DNA of 64,000 bases from CAVQBJ01 sp963724405 (GCA_963724405.1 CAVRUQ010000003.1:496001-560000); one strand, 5' to 3'; counted from the stretch's first letter, positions 25,660 to 34,210 are shown. Numbers and translations are program-made. The notes: generated by a model from the letters alone, not told the origin.

Positions 25660-26497
25660 GCAGCTCCTCGAGGAAGTCGGGGCTGAGCGTCGCCCGGTAC
25701 ACGGGCACGGCCCAGCCGGTGAGGGTCAGGTTCAGGTCGTCGTCGAGCTCGACGACGAGCTCGCCGCCGTCGAGGCGCACGGTGACGGGAGAACGTCCGC
25801 CGCGCAGCACGTGGGCGACGGCCGCGCCGCTCGCGCCCGTGCCCGAGGACAGCGTCTCGCCGACGCCGCGCTCGAAGATGCGGGCGCGCACGGTGTGCTC
25901 GTCGAGCGCGACGAACCACGACACGTTCGTGCGGTTGGGGAACAGCTCGCTGTGCTCGATCTCGGGGCCGTAGTCGATCAGCGCCAGCCGCTCGAGCTCG
26001 TCGCGATCCTCGAGCGCGATCGCGCACTGCGGGTTGCCGATCGACACGTGCTGGAAGGCGAACTCGCGACCGCCGCCCCGCACGATGCCCCGGCCGTCGG
26101 GACCCCCGGTCGGGTAGTCCGGTGAGCTGACGGCAGCGCGCCCCATCTCCACGCGGCAGGTCGTCGCGCCCGTGATCGTCGGGCGGATCGGCCCGGCGGC
26201 GGTGTGGATCGCGAACTCGTCCCGCTCGGTCCAGCCGGCGCGGCGCAGGTACATGATGGCCTCGCGGGCGCCGTTACCCGACAGCTCGGCCTCCGAGCCG
26301 TCGGGGTTGAAGATCCGCAGGTCGGCCACGTACTGCGGATCGTCCGAGCGTGCCAGCACCAACACGCCGTCGGAGCCGACGCCGAGGTGCCCGTCACACA
26401 GCCGGCGCACGCGCCCGGGCGTCAGCGCGAAAGGGAGCGCGTCGGCCTCGACGATCAGGTAGTCGTTGCCCAGCGCCTGCCACTTCTCGAGCTGCAC
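25646..26497 (-). CDS. dapF: Diaminopimelate epimerase-like protein, both catalytic Cys replaced by Ser
   Basis: By fold and position this is DapF, which converts LL- to meso-diaminopimelate with a Cys-Cys acid-base pair. The 283-residue protein keeps the family frame: QALGNDYLIVE at the start, FNPDGSEAEL, HVSIGNPQC, NRTNVSWF, ARIFERGVGET. But the first active-site motif, normally CGNG, reads LSGNGAR, and the second, normally ACGTGA, reads SSGTGAS: Ser stands at both catalytic positions (TCG and TCC/TCG codons, so not a single read error). Either it is a Ser variant with altered chemistry, or it is not an epimerase. GTG start abuts the miaA stop. Family certain, activity uncertain. Confidence 0.88.
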   Translation of the reverse strand: MQLEKWQALGNDYLIVEADALPFALTPGRVRRLCDGHLGVGSDGVLVLARSDDPQYVADLRIFNPDGSEAELSGNGAREAIMYLRRAGWTERDEFAIHTAAGPIRPTITGATTCRVEMGRAAVSSPDYPTGGPDGRGIVRGGGREFAFQHVSIGNPQCAIALEDRDELERLALIDYGPEIEHSELFPNRTNVSWFVALDEHTVRARIFERGVGETLSSGTGASGAAVAHVLRGGRSPVTVRLDGGELVVELDDDLNLTLTGWAVPVYRATLSPDFLEELHATE

Positions 26498-27493
26498 TCA
26501 TGCTCCTTCGCCGTCTGCGGGGGGTGTGTGCTGCGAGGCAGCCACCAGCGGGGAGCCGTCGAGCGTCTCGATCATGTCAAGCGGGCGTACCACCTCGTCG
26601 GGCGATCGCCCGCTCACGTCGAGCAGCTCCACCCCGGCGAGCTTGCGCATCCAGGTGAGCTGGCGCTTGGCGTACCGGCGCGTGCGCCGCTTCATCGCGT
26701 CGACGTCGCCGCGCAGCAGCTCGCCGAAGCCGAGCGCCTGACGCGCCGTGGCCGACGCCCCGGCGGCGTCGGCCGAGCGCACCTCGGCCGCCGCTCCGGC
26801 GGCGACCATCGCGTCGACGCGCGCGTCGATACGCGCGTAGAGCTCCTCGCGCGGGCGGATCAGACCGAGCAGGCGGGTCGGGTGGCGCGTCCGAGCCGTC
26901 CACAGCTCGGACTCGCTCCCGGGCTCGGGCAGCGCGCCGAGCTCGTGCAGCTCGAGCGCGCGGACGATCCGGCTGCGGTCGGCCGGCGCGATCCGCGTCG
27001 CCGCGGCGGGCGCGCGCTGCGCGAGCTCGGCGTGCAGCGCCTCGGGACCGCGTTGCTCGAGCTCGCGCAACCAGCGCTCGCGCAACTCGGGCGGCGGCGG
27101 CGGCGCGAGCGTCAGGTCGGCGAGCGCGGCGCGCAGGTACAGCCCGGTGCCCCCGACGACGATCGGCGTGCGCTGCTCGACGAGCAGGCCGTCGATCTCG
27201 GCGTGCGCCAGAGTCATGAAGCGCCCCGCGCTGAAGCGCTCGTCCACGTCGGCGATGGAGACGAGGCGGTGCTCGAGCTCGCCTTGCTCCTCGATCGTGG
27301 CCACCCCGGTGAGGATCTCCAGGCCGCGGTACAGCTGCAGCGCGTCGGCGGACACGGCGACCGGGTCGCGCCCGGCCTCGCGCAGGCGTCGCGCGAGCGC
27401 CAGCGCGAGCTCGGTCTTCCCGACCGCGGTCGGGCCGAACACGGCGTACACCGTCGGCGATGCGAGGTGCGGGGATGCGTGTGGGCGGGGCAC
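26498..27493 (-). CDS. miaA: tRNA dimethylallyltransferase
   Basis: Transfers dimethylallyl to N6 of A37 in UNN-reading tRNAs; product is the substrate of MiaB, also in this window. 331 residues: P-loop FGPTAVGKTELAL, SADALQLYRGLEI (DSMQ-type motif), VGGTGLYLRA, and the tRNA-recognition RRTRRYAKRQLTWMRK helix. GTG start 27493, divergent from the SDR gene 36 bases away. First gene of the miaA-dapF-dapL-hflX operon. Confidence 0.95.
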   Translation of the reverse strand: MPRPHASPHLASPTVYAVFGPTAVGKTELALALARRLREAGRDPVAVSADALQLYRGLEILTGVATIEEQGELEHRLVSIADVDERFSAGRFMTLAHAEIDGLLVEQRTPIVVGGTGLYLRAALADLTLAPPPPPELRERWLRELEQRGPEALHAELAQRAPAAATRIAPADRSRIVRALELHELGALPEPGSESELWTARTRHPTRLLGLIRPREELYARIDARVDAMVAAGAAAEVRSADAAGASATARQALGFGELLRGDVDAMKRRTRRYAKRQLTWMRKLAGVELLDVSGRSPDEVVRPLDMIETLDGSPLVAASQHTPPADGEGA

Positions 27494-27516
27494 GAGCGAT
27501 CAGTATCGCGGCCCCA

Positions 27517-27522
27517 TAGACT
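27517..27522 (+). promoter_or_regulatory. -10 hexamer TAGACT for the SDR gene
   Basis: TAGACT lies 7 nt before GTG 27530 and fixes that start as probably leaderless. Confidence 0.45.
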
Positions 27523-27529
27523 GCCGCCG

Positions 27530-28327
27530 GTGGAGATCGGCGGCGCGCGCATCCTGCTCACTGGGGCGACCGGAGGGATCGGCCACGCGATCGCGCGCGG
27601 GCTTGCGGCGCGCGGCGCGCAGCTCGTCGTCACCGGCCGGCGCCGGGAGCTGCTCGAGCCGCTCGCGCAGGAGCTCGACGCGCAGTTCCTCGTCGTCGAC
27701 CTGAGCGATGCCGAGCAGGTCCGCGGCCTGCTCGCGGAGGCCGGCGAGATCGACGTCCTCGTCGCGAACGCGGCGCTGCCGGGCAACGGACGCCTGGAGA
27801 CGTTCTCCGAGGAGCAGGTCGACCGGATCCTCAGCGTCAACCTGCGTGCGCCGATCGAGCTCACGCGCGAGCTCGTGCCGGGGATGACCGCGCGCGGGCG
27901 CGGACACTTCGTCTACATCTCGTCCATCGGCGGCAAGGCGTCGTCGCCGACCGCCTCGCTGTATAACGCCACGAAGTTCGGCCTGCGCGGCTTCGCGCTC
28001 GCGGTCCGCGCCGAGCTGCACGGCAGCGGCGTCGGCGTCTCGGTCGTCTCCCCGGGCTTCATTCGCGACGCCGGCATGTTCGCCGACGCCGGCGTCAAGC
28101 TCCCGCCGGGCGTCGGCACGAAGGCCCCCGAGGAGGTCGCCTCCGCCGTCGTCGACGCGATCACCGAGGACCGGGCGGAGATCGACGTCGCGCCGCTCGG
28201 GCTGCGCGTCGGCGTGACGATCGCCTCCGTGGCCCCGGAGATCTCGGCCCGCTTCGCCCGCCGATTCGGCGGCGACAAGGTGGCCCACGCGATGTCGACG
28301 AGCGATAACGCGATCACCAAGCGCTGA
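27530..28327 (+). CDS. Short-chain dehydrogenase/reductase
   Basis: A 265-residue classical SDR: LLTGATGGIGHAIA (NAD(P)-binding TGxxxGxG), DLSDAEQ, VANAALPG (NxAG-type), ISSIGGKAS (catalytic Ser) and YNATKFGLRGF (YxxxK). The Arg residues after the second strand (TGRRREL) suggest NADP preference. Substrate unknown. GTG start with a leaderless -10, divergent from miaA. Confidence 0.92.
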   Translation: MEIGGARILLTGATGGIGHAIARGLAARGAQLVVTGRRRELLEPLAQELDAQFLVVDLSDAEQVRGLLAEAGEIDVLVANAALPGNGRLETFSEEQVDRILSVNLRAPIELTRELVPGMTARGRGHFVYISSIGGKASSPTASLYNATKFGLRGFALAVRAELHGSGVGVSVVSPGFIRDAGMFADAGVKLPPGVGTKAPEEVASAVVDAITEDRAEIDVAPLGLRVGVTIASVAPEISARFARRFGGDKVAHAMSTSDNAITKR

Positions 28328-28365
28328 GCCGTCCGAACGCCCTTGTGGGGCCGCCGAGGCGTATG

Positions 28366-28379
28366 CGAACATATGTTCG
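28366..28379. promoter_or_regulatory. SOS (LexA) box CGAACATATGTTCG
   Basis: A perfect 14-bp palindrome that matches the Gram-positive/actinobacterial SOS operator CGAAC-N4-GTTCG. It overlaps the likely start codon of the radical SAM gene (ATG 28373, or GTG 28379 at the palindrome's last base), so bound LexA would sit over the transcription start. Match to consensus is seen; regulation is inferred. I saw no such box at recA. Confidence 0.75.
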
Positions 28380-30505
28380 TGCGCTGGCAGAATCTGACCC
28401 TCTCCGAGGACGAGCAGCACCGTCTCCCGGGCTACCGCGACGAGGCGGTGGTGCGCAGATTCGACGCACCCGAGGCCCTCGACACCCGGTTTTACGAGGT
28501 CCGCTCGCGCTCGGTGCTCAACCGCGTGCCCGAGGCGTCGCGAATGCCGTTCCGCTGGACGATCAATCCGTACCGCGGATGCTCTCATGCTTGCAATTAC
28601 TGCACCTCGGGCGATACGAGCGTCCTGATGGCGGACGGACGGGGCCGGCGCATCGCCGACGTGCGGGCCGGTGACCAGGTCTACGGGACGGTCAAGGAGG
28701 GCCACTACCGCCGGTTCGTGCTGACGACGGTGCTCGACCAGTGGTCGAGCATCAAGCCCGCCTACCGCGTGACGCTCGAGGACGGCACCGAGCTAGTGCT
28801 CAGCGGCGATCACCGCCTGCTGACGCGGCGCGGGTGGAAACACGTCGTCGGTGACGGCCGCGGGACGTGGTGCCGGCCGCATCTCACGACGAACAACGAG
28901 CTCCTGGGAATCGGGCGACTCCCGGCGCCGCCACCGGCAGGCGCGGAGTACCGACAGGGTTACCTCTGCGGCCTCATACGCGGCGACGGCCACCTCCGCT
29001 CGTACCTATACGAGCCGCCGAACCGCGCGCCTCAGACGGTCCGTAGCTTCCGCCTCGCGCTCACCGACCTCGAGGCGCTCGACCGGGCCGAGACGTACCT
29101 CGCAGAACTCGACGTCGCCACGCGACGATTCGTCTTCGACGAGGCCGCCGGCAACCGGCGCCGCATGACCGCGATCCGCACCGCGATGCGCGCGAACGTC
29201 GAACGGATCTCGGAGCTCGTGGAGTGGCCGCTACTGCCCGGTGCCGAGTGGCGACGAGGCTTCCTAGCCGGCATCTTCGACGCCGAGGGCTCACACAGCG
29301 ACCACATCCTGCGGATCGCCAACACCGACCCCGAGATCATCACCTTCACCGCGTCGTGCCTGCGCAGCTTCGGCTTCGACGTTGCCTTCGACCGGACATC
29401 CCGACCGAACGGCATGACCTACGTCCGCATCCGCGGGGGCCAGGTCGCGCGCATGCGCTTCCTCGCCCTCACCGACCCGGCGATCACCCGCAAGCGCTCG
29501 ATCGCCGGCCAGGCCATCAAGAACAACGCGAAGCTGCGCGTCGTCGCCATCGAGCCGCTCGGCATGGTCATGCGCATGTACGACATCACCACCGGCACCG
29601 GTGACTTCATCGCCAACGGCGTCGTGAGCCACAACTGCTTCGCCCGCCCCACCCACAAGTACCTCGACTTCAACGCGGGCCGCGACTTCGAGCGCGAGAT
29701 CGTCGTGAAGGTCAACGCCCCCGAGGTCGTGCGTGCCGAACTGGCCCGCCCGTCCTGGAAGCACGAGCACGTGGCCATGGGGACGAACACCGACCCCTAC
29801 CAGTGGGTCGAGGGCCGCTACCGGCTGATGCCCGGAATCTGGGAGGCGCTGCGCGACGCCGCCAACCCGTGCTCGGTGCTGACCAAGTCCCCGCTGTTGC
29901 TGCGCGACCTGCCGATCATGCTCGAGATCGCCGCGCGCACGAGCATCACGGCGAGCCTCTCGATCCCGACGCTCGACCAGAAGGCGTGGCGCGCCACCGA
30001 GCCGCACACGCCCAATCCGCGCGCGCGCCTGGAGGCGGTCGCCGAGCTCAACCGCGCCGGGATCCCGACCGGGGTCCTGATCGCGCCGCTGATGCCCGGC
30101 ATCAACGACGCGCCCGAGCAGATCGAGCCGCTGCTCCAGGCCGCCGTCGATGCCGGCGCGACGAGCATCGGCGGCATCGCCCTGCACCTCCGCGGCGAGG
30201 TCCGCGAGATCTTCATGGACTGGCTGCGCGCGCAGCGGCCCGATCTCGTCGAACGCTACGAGGAGCTCTACCGCCGCGGCGCCTACGCCCCGGCGGCCGA
30301 GCGCCGGCGGCTGGCGGGCCTCGTGCAGGCCAAGGGGCTCCACCGCGGGTTCCTGCGCGGCGAGCCCACGCAAGGACGGACGGCTCGATCGTCACGCCCG
30401 ACCCGGGCGCTGCCGGGTGCCGCGGCCCTCGACGCGACGGGCGAGATGGATCGGCGAGGGGCCGCCGACCGGCGCTCGGAGGTCGCCCAGCAGACCCTCT
30501 TCTGA
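28373..30505 (+). CDS. Rv2578c-family radical SAM protein interrupted by an intein
   Basis: A radical SAM protein of the Rv2578c/SplB-like family, precursor 710 residues. The host part begins VRWQNL and runs to RMPFRWTINPYRGCSHACNY; the [4Fe-4S] motif CxxxCxxC is interrupted at its third Cys by an in-frame intein (28601-29635). It resumes at CFARPTHKYLDFNAGRDF, so splicing restores CSHACNYC followed by FARPTHKYL as in ordinary family members; the mature protein would have about 365 residues. Later family segments include TNTDPYQWVE, LTKSPLLLRDL and PLMPGINDAPEQI. A perfect SOS box covers the start, which fits a DNA-damage role; the reaction is not known. Starts at ATG 28373, GTG 28379 and TTG 28343 are possible. 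Confidence 0.93.
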   Translation: MFVRWQNLTLSEDEQHRLPGYRDEAVVRRFDAPEALDTRFYEVRSRSVLNRVPEASRMPFRWTINPYRGCSHACNYCTSGDTSVLMADGRGRRIADVRAGDQVYGTVKEGHYRRFVLTTVLDQWSSIKPAYRVTLEDGTELVLSGDHRLLTRRGWKHVVGDGRGTWCRPHLTTNNELLGIGRLPAPPPAGAEYRQGYLCGLIRGDGHLRSYLYEPPNRAPQTVRSFRLALTDLEALDRAETYLAELDVATRRFVFDEAAGNRRRMTAIRTAMRANVERISELVEWPLLPGAEWRRGFLAGIFDAEGSHSDHILRIANTDPEIITFTASCLRSFGFDVAFDRTSRPNGMTYVRIRGGQVARMRFLALTDPAITRKRSIAGQAIKNNAKLRVVAIEPLGMVMRMYDITTGTGDFIANGVVSHNCFARPTHKYLDFNAGRDFEREIVVKVNAPEVVRAELARPSWKHEHVAMGTNTDPYQWVEGRYRLMPGIWEALRDAANPCSVLTKSPLLLRDLPIMLEIAARTSITASLSIPTLDQKAWRATEPHTPNPRARLEAVAELNRAGIPTGVLIAPLMPGINDAPEQIEPLLQAAVDAGATSIGGIALHLRGEVREIFMDWLRAQRPDLVERYEELYRRGAYAPAAERRRLAGLVQAKGLHRGFLRGEPTQGRTARSSRPTRALPGAAALDATGEMDRRGAADRRSEVAQQTLF
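28601..29635 (+). mobile_element. Intein with LAGLIDADG homing endonuclease
   Basis: A 345-residue protein intron inside the radical SAM gene. N-terminal splicing block A starts with Cys (CTSGDTSVLMADG), block B is the LSGDHRLLT region with its His, and the C-terminal blocks F/G read YDITTGTGDFIANGVVSHN with the terminal Asn, followed by the +1 Cys of the extein. Two dodecapeptide motifs of a LAGLIDADG endonuclease are readable: GYLCGLIRGDGHL and GFLAGIFDAEGSHSD, with acidic residues kept, so homing activity is plausible. It sits exactly at the third cluster Cys, the most conserved point of the host. Splice residues look complete. Confidence 0.92.
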
Positions 30506-30626
30506 GCGCGCCGCCGGGCCGGTCGCGCCTCCCCGCGGCGCGGCCGGTCGCCGGGGGTGACCGTGCGCCGGCGCGGCGGATCGGTCGCACAGATGTCCGT
30601 GGGTCGGTCGATATCCGAAAGAAGGG

Positions 30627-30655
30627 CTCAACCCCGTCGCCGCTCGGGCCGATGA
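30627..30655 (+). promoter_or_regulatory. Possible sigma-28/sigma-D-type promoter
   Basis: CTCAA at 30627-30631, a 16-base spacer and GCCGATGA at 30648-30655, 67 bases before the EAL-HDOD start. It resembles flagellar-type promoters (TCAA/TAAA-N15-GCCGATAA). It is a near match only, found by eye. Confidence 0.3.
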
Positions 30656-30721
30656 CCTCTCTGGGTTGCACCTCGTACACCCGAGGAAGCGCGAGACCGA
30701 GGGACGACGGGAGACACCGAC

Positions 30722-31987
30722 GTGAGACAACACGCTCTAGCCGCTGACAGCGAAACAACCGCCCCGCAGGGGGAGATGCGCGAATTTGCGGTCGCCCGCC
30801 AGCCGATCCTCGATGCGCAGCTCCAGGTCGTCGGGTACGAGCTGCTGTTCCGCGCCCCGGGCGCGCGCAAGGCGAACGTCGTCGACGCGCAGGCGGCCAC
30901 CTCGAGCGTGATCGTGGACTCCTTCATGGAGATCGGCCTCGACGAGCTCGTCGGCGAGCACGTCGCCTACATCAACGTCTCCCGCGACTTCCTCATGAGC
31001 GTGCGTCCCCTCCCCCTGCCCCCCGGCCGCGTCGTGCTCGAGCTGCTCGAGAACCAGCAGATCGACGACGATCTGATCGCCGTCCTGCGCGAGCTCGTCG
31101 CGGACGGCTTCACCCTCGCCCTCGACGACTTCCGCTACACGCCCGAGTGCGAGCCGCTGCTCGAGCTGGCCCGCATCGTCAAGCTCGACGTGCTCGCGCT
31201 GGAGGAGGAGGAGCTGCTCGAGCAGGTCGCGCTCATGCGCCGCCGCCGGCCGCGGCTCAACCTGCTCGGCGAGAAGGTCGAGACCCGGGCCGACTTCGAG
31301 CGCTGCCGCGTGCTCGGCTTCGACGCCTTCCAGGGCTACTTCTTCGCTCGCCCGTCCCTCACCCACGGTCGCGGCGTTCCCACGCAGTGCCTCGGCGCCC
31401 TGAGCGCCGTCTCGTCGCTGAACGCGGTCGAGGACTTCGACGCGCTCGAGCAGATCATCACCCGCGACGTCGGCCTCAGCCTGCGCCTCCTGCGCTACGC
31501 CAACTCCGCGTACGTGTTCCTCCCCCGCCGCGTCGGCTCGGTCCGCGAGGCGCTCATCATGCTCGGCGCCCGCCAGGTACGCCGCTGGGCGACGGTCGTC
31601 GTGCTCGCCGGCACCTCCGACGCTCCGCACGAGCTGCTCGTCACCGGCCTCGTGCGCGCGCGCATGTGCCAGCTGCTGTGCGGCGCCGGCGACGACCAGA
31701 CGGCCGACCGCTACTTCACCGTCGGGCTGTTCTCGGTGGTGGACGCGCTCGTCGACGCGCCGATGGACGACGTGCTGGCCACGCTGCCCTTCAGCGAGGA
31801 CGTCACCGAGGCGCTCCAGCAGCGCAACGGGCCGCTCGGCGACGTGCTCGAGGCGGTCATCGCCTACGAGCGCGGCGATTTCGAGACGGTCGCCGAGAGC
31901 GGGGTCGTGCCCGAGGGCACGACATTCGACGCGGCGTATCGCGAGGCGGTCGGCTGGGCCGACAGCGCCGCGCGCATGCTGGGCTGA
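30722..31987 (+). CDS. EAL-HDOD domain signalling protein (YuxH type)
   Basis: A 421-residue protein with an N-terminal EAL-like domain (AVARQPILDAQLQVVGYELLFRA; ALDDFRYTPECEPLLELA; GFDAFQGYFFARP) and a C-terminal HDOD domain (LEQIITRDVGLSLRLLRYANSA, REALIMLGARQVRRWATVV). The EAL signature is ELL, and several metal-binding positions appear lost, so it probably binds c-di-GMP or a partner instead of hydrolysing it, as in YuxH-type proteins. GTG 30722 has GGGAG about 9 nt upstream; ATG 30776 is an alternative that begins right at the domain. Confidence 0.9.
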   Translation: MRQHALAADSETTAPQGEMREFAVARQPILDAQLQVVGYELLFRAPGARKANVVDAQAATSSVIVDSFMEIGLDELVGEHVAYINVSRDFLMSVRPLPLPPGRVVLELLENQQIDDDLIAVLRELVADGFTLALDDFRYTPECEPLLELARIVKLDVLALEEEELLEQVALMRRRRPRLNLLGEKVETRADFERCRVLGFDAFQGYFFARPSLTHGRGVPTQCLGALSAVSSLNAVEDFDALEQIITRDVGLSLRLLRYANSAYVFLPRRVGSVREALIMLGARQVRRWATVVVLAGTSDAPHELLVTGLVRARMCQLLCGAGDDQTADRYFTVGLFSVVDALVDAPMDDVLATLPFSEDVTEALQQRNGPLGDVLEAVIAYERGDFETVAESGVVPEGTTFDAAYREAVGWADSAARMLG

Positions 31988-32007
31988 CACCCGGCGCCCC
32001 GCCGGCG

Positions 32008-32835
32008 CTACTGCGCCCCGACGTGCGCGCGGAGGAATTCGACCGCCGCCGCGGTCGACTCCTCGGGAGCGTCCTCCCACACGAAGTGACCGACGCCGGG
32101 AATGACGTGCAGCTCCGATCCGGCGAGCGCGGCGTGGAAGCGCTCGGCCATCGCCACGCCGGCGAAGCGGTCCTCGGCGCCCCAGAGCACGAGCGCCGGC
32201 ACGCCGAGGGCGGCGAGGCGCGGCTCGTACGGGACGAGCTTGTCGAAGTCGCCCGACCGGTAGAGCTCCAGCGACCCCCGCCGGCGCACGGGGTCGGCGA
32301 AGCACTTCCAGTACTCGGCGAGCGCCTCGTCGGTCATCCCCGTGCTCTCGTTGCGCAGCCCGGCCGCAAGGCCCTCCTCGGTGAACGCGTCGAGCAGCGC
32401 CTCGCCGTCGCCCGGGGTGCGCATGACGTTGGCCAGGTCGTGCCAGCGCCGGTCGGCGAAGAATCCGCCGTCGGAGACCACGAGCGCCGCGACGGCCTCG
32501 GGATGGTCGCAGGCCCAGCGCAGGCCGATCATCACGCCCCAGTCGTGCACGACGAGCGCGACGCGCTCGAGGCCGAGGGCCGCGCGGAGGCGCTCGAGCG
32601 CCTCGACGTGGCGCTCCCAGGTGCCGGGCGGATCGGGCGCGGAGTCGCCGTAGCCCGGGAGGTCGGGGGCGATCGCGCGTACGCCCGCCTCGGCGAGCGC
32701 CGGGAGCAGCGCGCGCCACATGTACGAGGACTGCGGCCACCCGTGCACGAGCAGCGCGACCGGCTCGCCTTGCGCCCACTGCACCGGGCGGGCCTCCCGG
32801 TAGGCGATGTCCCCCTCGCGCCGCAACTCGGTCAC
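32008..32835 (-). CDS. Alpha/beta hydrolase, haloalkane dehalogenase-like
   Basis: A 275-residue alpha/beta-hydrolase: oxyanion HGWPQSSYMWR, nucleophile elbow VVHDWGVMIG with Asp as nucleophile (as in haloalkane dehalogenases and epoxide hydrolases), acid in LWGAEDRFAG and catalytic His in VGHFVWEDAP. The HDWG elbow and HGWP motif are shared by both enzyme groups, so dehalogenase versus epoxide hydrolase cannot be decided by eye. GTG start 32835; 31 bases downstream of miaB in the same direction. Confidence 0.85.
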   Translation of the reverse strand: MTELRREGDIAYREARPVQWAQGEPVALLVHGWPQSSYMWRALLPALAEAGVRAIAPDLPGYGDSAPDPPGTWERHVEALERLRAALGLERVALVVHDWGVMIGLRWACDHPEAVAALVVSDGGFFADRRWHDLANVMRTPGDGEALLDAFTEEGLAAGLRNESTGMTDEALAEYWKCFADPVRRRGSLELYRSGDFDKLVPYEPRLAALGVPALVLWGAEDRFAGVAMAERFHAALAGSELHVIPGVGHFVWEDAPEESTAAAVEFLRAHVGAQ

Positions 32836-32866
32836 GGGCGGATCATCGCAGGCTCACGCCCACCGG

Positions 32867-34210
32867 CTACGCGCTCGCGCGGGCGAGGAGCGACTCCTCG
32901 CCGGCGAGCGTCTGGCTCGTCGCCGAGATGATGCTGACCTGCGTGAGCTCGCCCGGCCGGGCGAGGCCGGCGAAGTTGACGACCTTGTTGTGACGCGTGC
33001 GACCGCGCAGCCGATCGGGGTCGGTGCGCGAGGGGCCCTCGACGAGCACCTCGAGCGTGCGGCCGAGGAACCGCTCGGCCCGCTGCGCGGCGCGCCGCTG
33101 CACGACCTCGACCAGCCGCTCCATGCGCTCCACCTTCACCGGATGCGGGACGAGCCCATCGGTGATCCGGGCCGCCTCGGTGCCCCGCCGCGGGGAGAAG
33201 ATGAAGGTGAAGGCGCCGTCGTAGCCCACCTCCTCGACGACCTCGAGCGTCTGCTCGAAGTCGGCCTCGGTCTCACCCGGGAAGCCGACGATGATGTCGG
33301 TCGTCAGGGCGACGTCGGGCACGTGCTCGCGGATGAGCGCCACGCGGTCCAGGTAGCGCCGGCGATCGTAGGTGCGGCGCATCGCCTTGAGGATCGCCGA
33401 GGAACCCGACTGCAACGGCAGGTGGATGTGCTCGCACAGGCTCGCCAGCTCGGCGTGCGCGAGCACGACGTCCTCGCGCATGTCCTTCGGGTGCGGCGAG
33501 GTGTAGCGCAGGCGCGCGATGCCCTCGATCCGATCGAGCGCGCCCAGCAGCAGCGCGAAGCTGACCGGCTCGGCGCTGGCCCGTCGGAGGTCGCGCCCGT
33601 AGGAGTTGACATTCTGGCCGAGCAGGGTCACCTCGCGCACGCCGTCGCGGGCCATGTCCTCCACCTCGCGCACGAGCTCCTGCATCGGGCGCGACACCTC
33701 GCGCCCGCGGGTGGAGGGCACGATGCAGTAGGAGCAGCGGCAGTTGCAGCCGACGCTGATCTGCAGCCAGCCCTGGAACGGCCGCGTGCGCCGGGCCGGT
33801 AGGTGCCCGGTGAAGCCCTCGAACTCGAAGTAGCCCTGGGCGGTGAGCGAGTCGCTGGTCAGGAACTCGGCGAGCCGGTGCACCTGCCCCGGGCCGAAGG
33901 CCACGTCGACGAACGGGAAGCGCTCGAACACCTCCTCCTTGACCGACTGCGCCCAGCAGCCGCCGACGCCGACGATCCGCGCCGGGTTCTCGCGCTTGAG
34001 GCGCTTGGCCTCGCCGAGGTGGGCCACGAAGCGGCTGTCGGCCGACTCGCGGATCGAGCACGTGTTGAAGAGGATCAGATCGGCCTCGCCGCGCTCCGGG
34101 GCCTCGGTGTAGCCCAGGGACTCGAGCATGCCCTTCATGCGCTCGGAGTCGTGCTCGTTCATCTGACACCCGAAGGTGGTGACGTGGTAGCTTTTTTGCG
34201 TATTAGCCAA
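32867..34210 (-). CDS. miaB: tRNA methylthiotransferase MiaB, 5' end replaced by an integrated element
   Basis: Radical SAM enzyme that adds methylthio to C2 of i6A37 in tRNA, acting after MiaA. 447 residues: the UPF0004 domain with its three cluster Cys (TFGCQMN, FNTCSIRE, VGGCWAQ), the radical SAM motif VGCNCRCSYC, and a C-terminal TRAM domain. The first residues (TTG start, then ANTQKS) are AT-rich and foreign: they come from the element whose recombinase starts head-to-head at 34210. The original start, reading MKRYHVT, is 13 kb away at 47164-47166. The start codon TTG shares one base with the recombinase ATG. All catalytic Cys are downstream of the join, so the protein can be functional if translated. 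Confidence 0.95.
   Translation of the reverse strand: MANTQKSYHVTTFGCQMNEHDSERMKGMLESLGYTEAPERGEADLILFNTCSIRESADSRFVAHLGEAKRLKRENPARIVGVGGCWAQSVKEEVFERFPFVDVAFGPGQVHRLAEFLTSDSLTAQGYFEFEGFTGHLPARRTRPFQGWLQISVGCNCRCSYCIVPSTRGREVSRPMQELVREVEDMARDGVREVTLLGQNVNSYGRDLRRASAEPVSFALLLGALDRIEGIARLRYTSPHPKDMREDVVLAHAELASLCEHIHLPLQSGSSAILKAMRRTYDRRRYLDRVALIREHVPDVALTTDIIVGFPGETEADFEQTLEVVEEVGYDGAFTFIFSPRRGTEAARITDGLVPHPVKVERMERLVEVVQRRAAQRAERFLGRTLEVLVEGPSRTDPDRLRGRTRHNKVVNFAGLARPGELTQVSIISATSQTLAGEESLLARASA
34178..34191. repeat. attL core of the integrated element
   Basis: GGTGACGTGGTAGC; its ACGTGGTAGC part (34182-34191) is repeated exactly at 47150-47159. It lies at codons 7-11 of the present miaB frame. 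Left side is miaB body, right side is AT-rich element DNA (TTTTTTGCGTATTAGCC). Confidence 0.8.
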
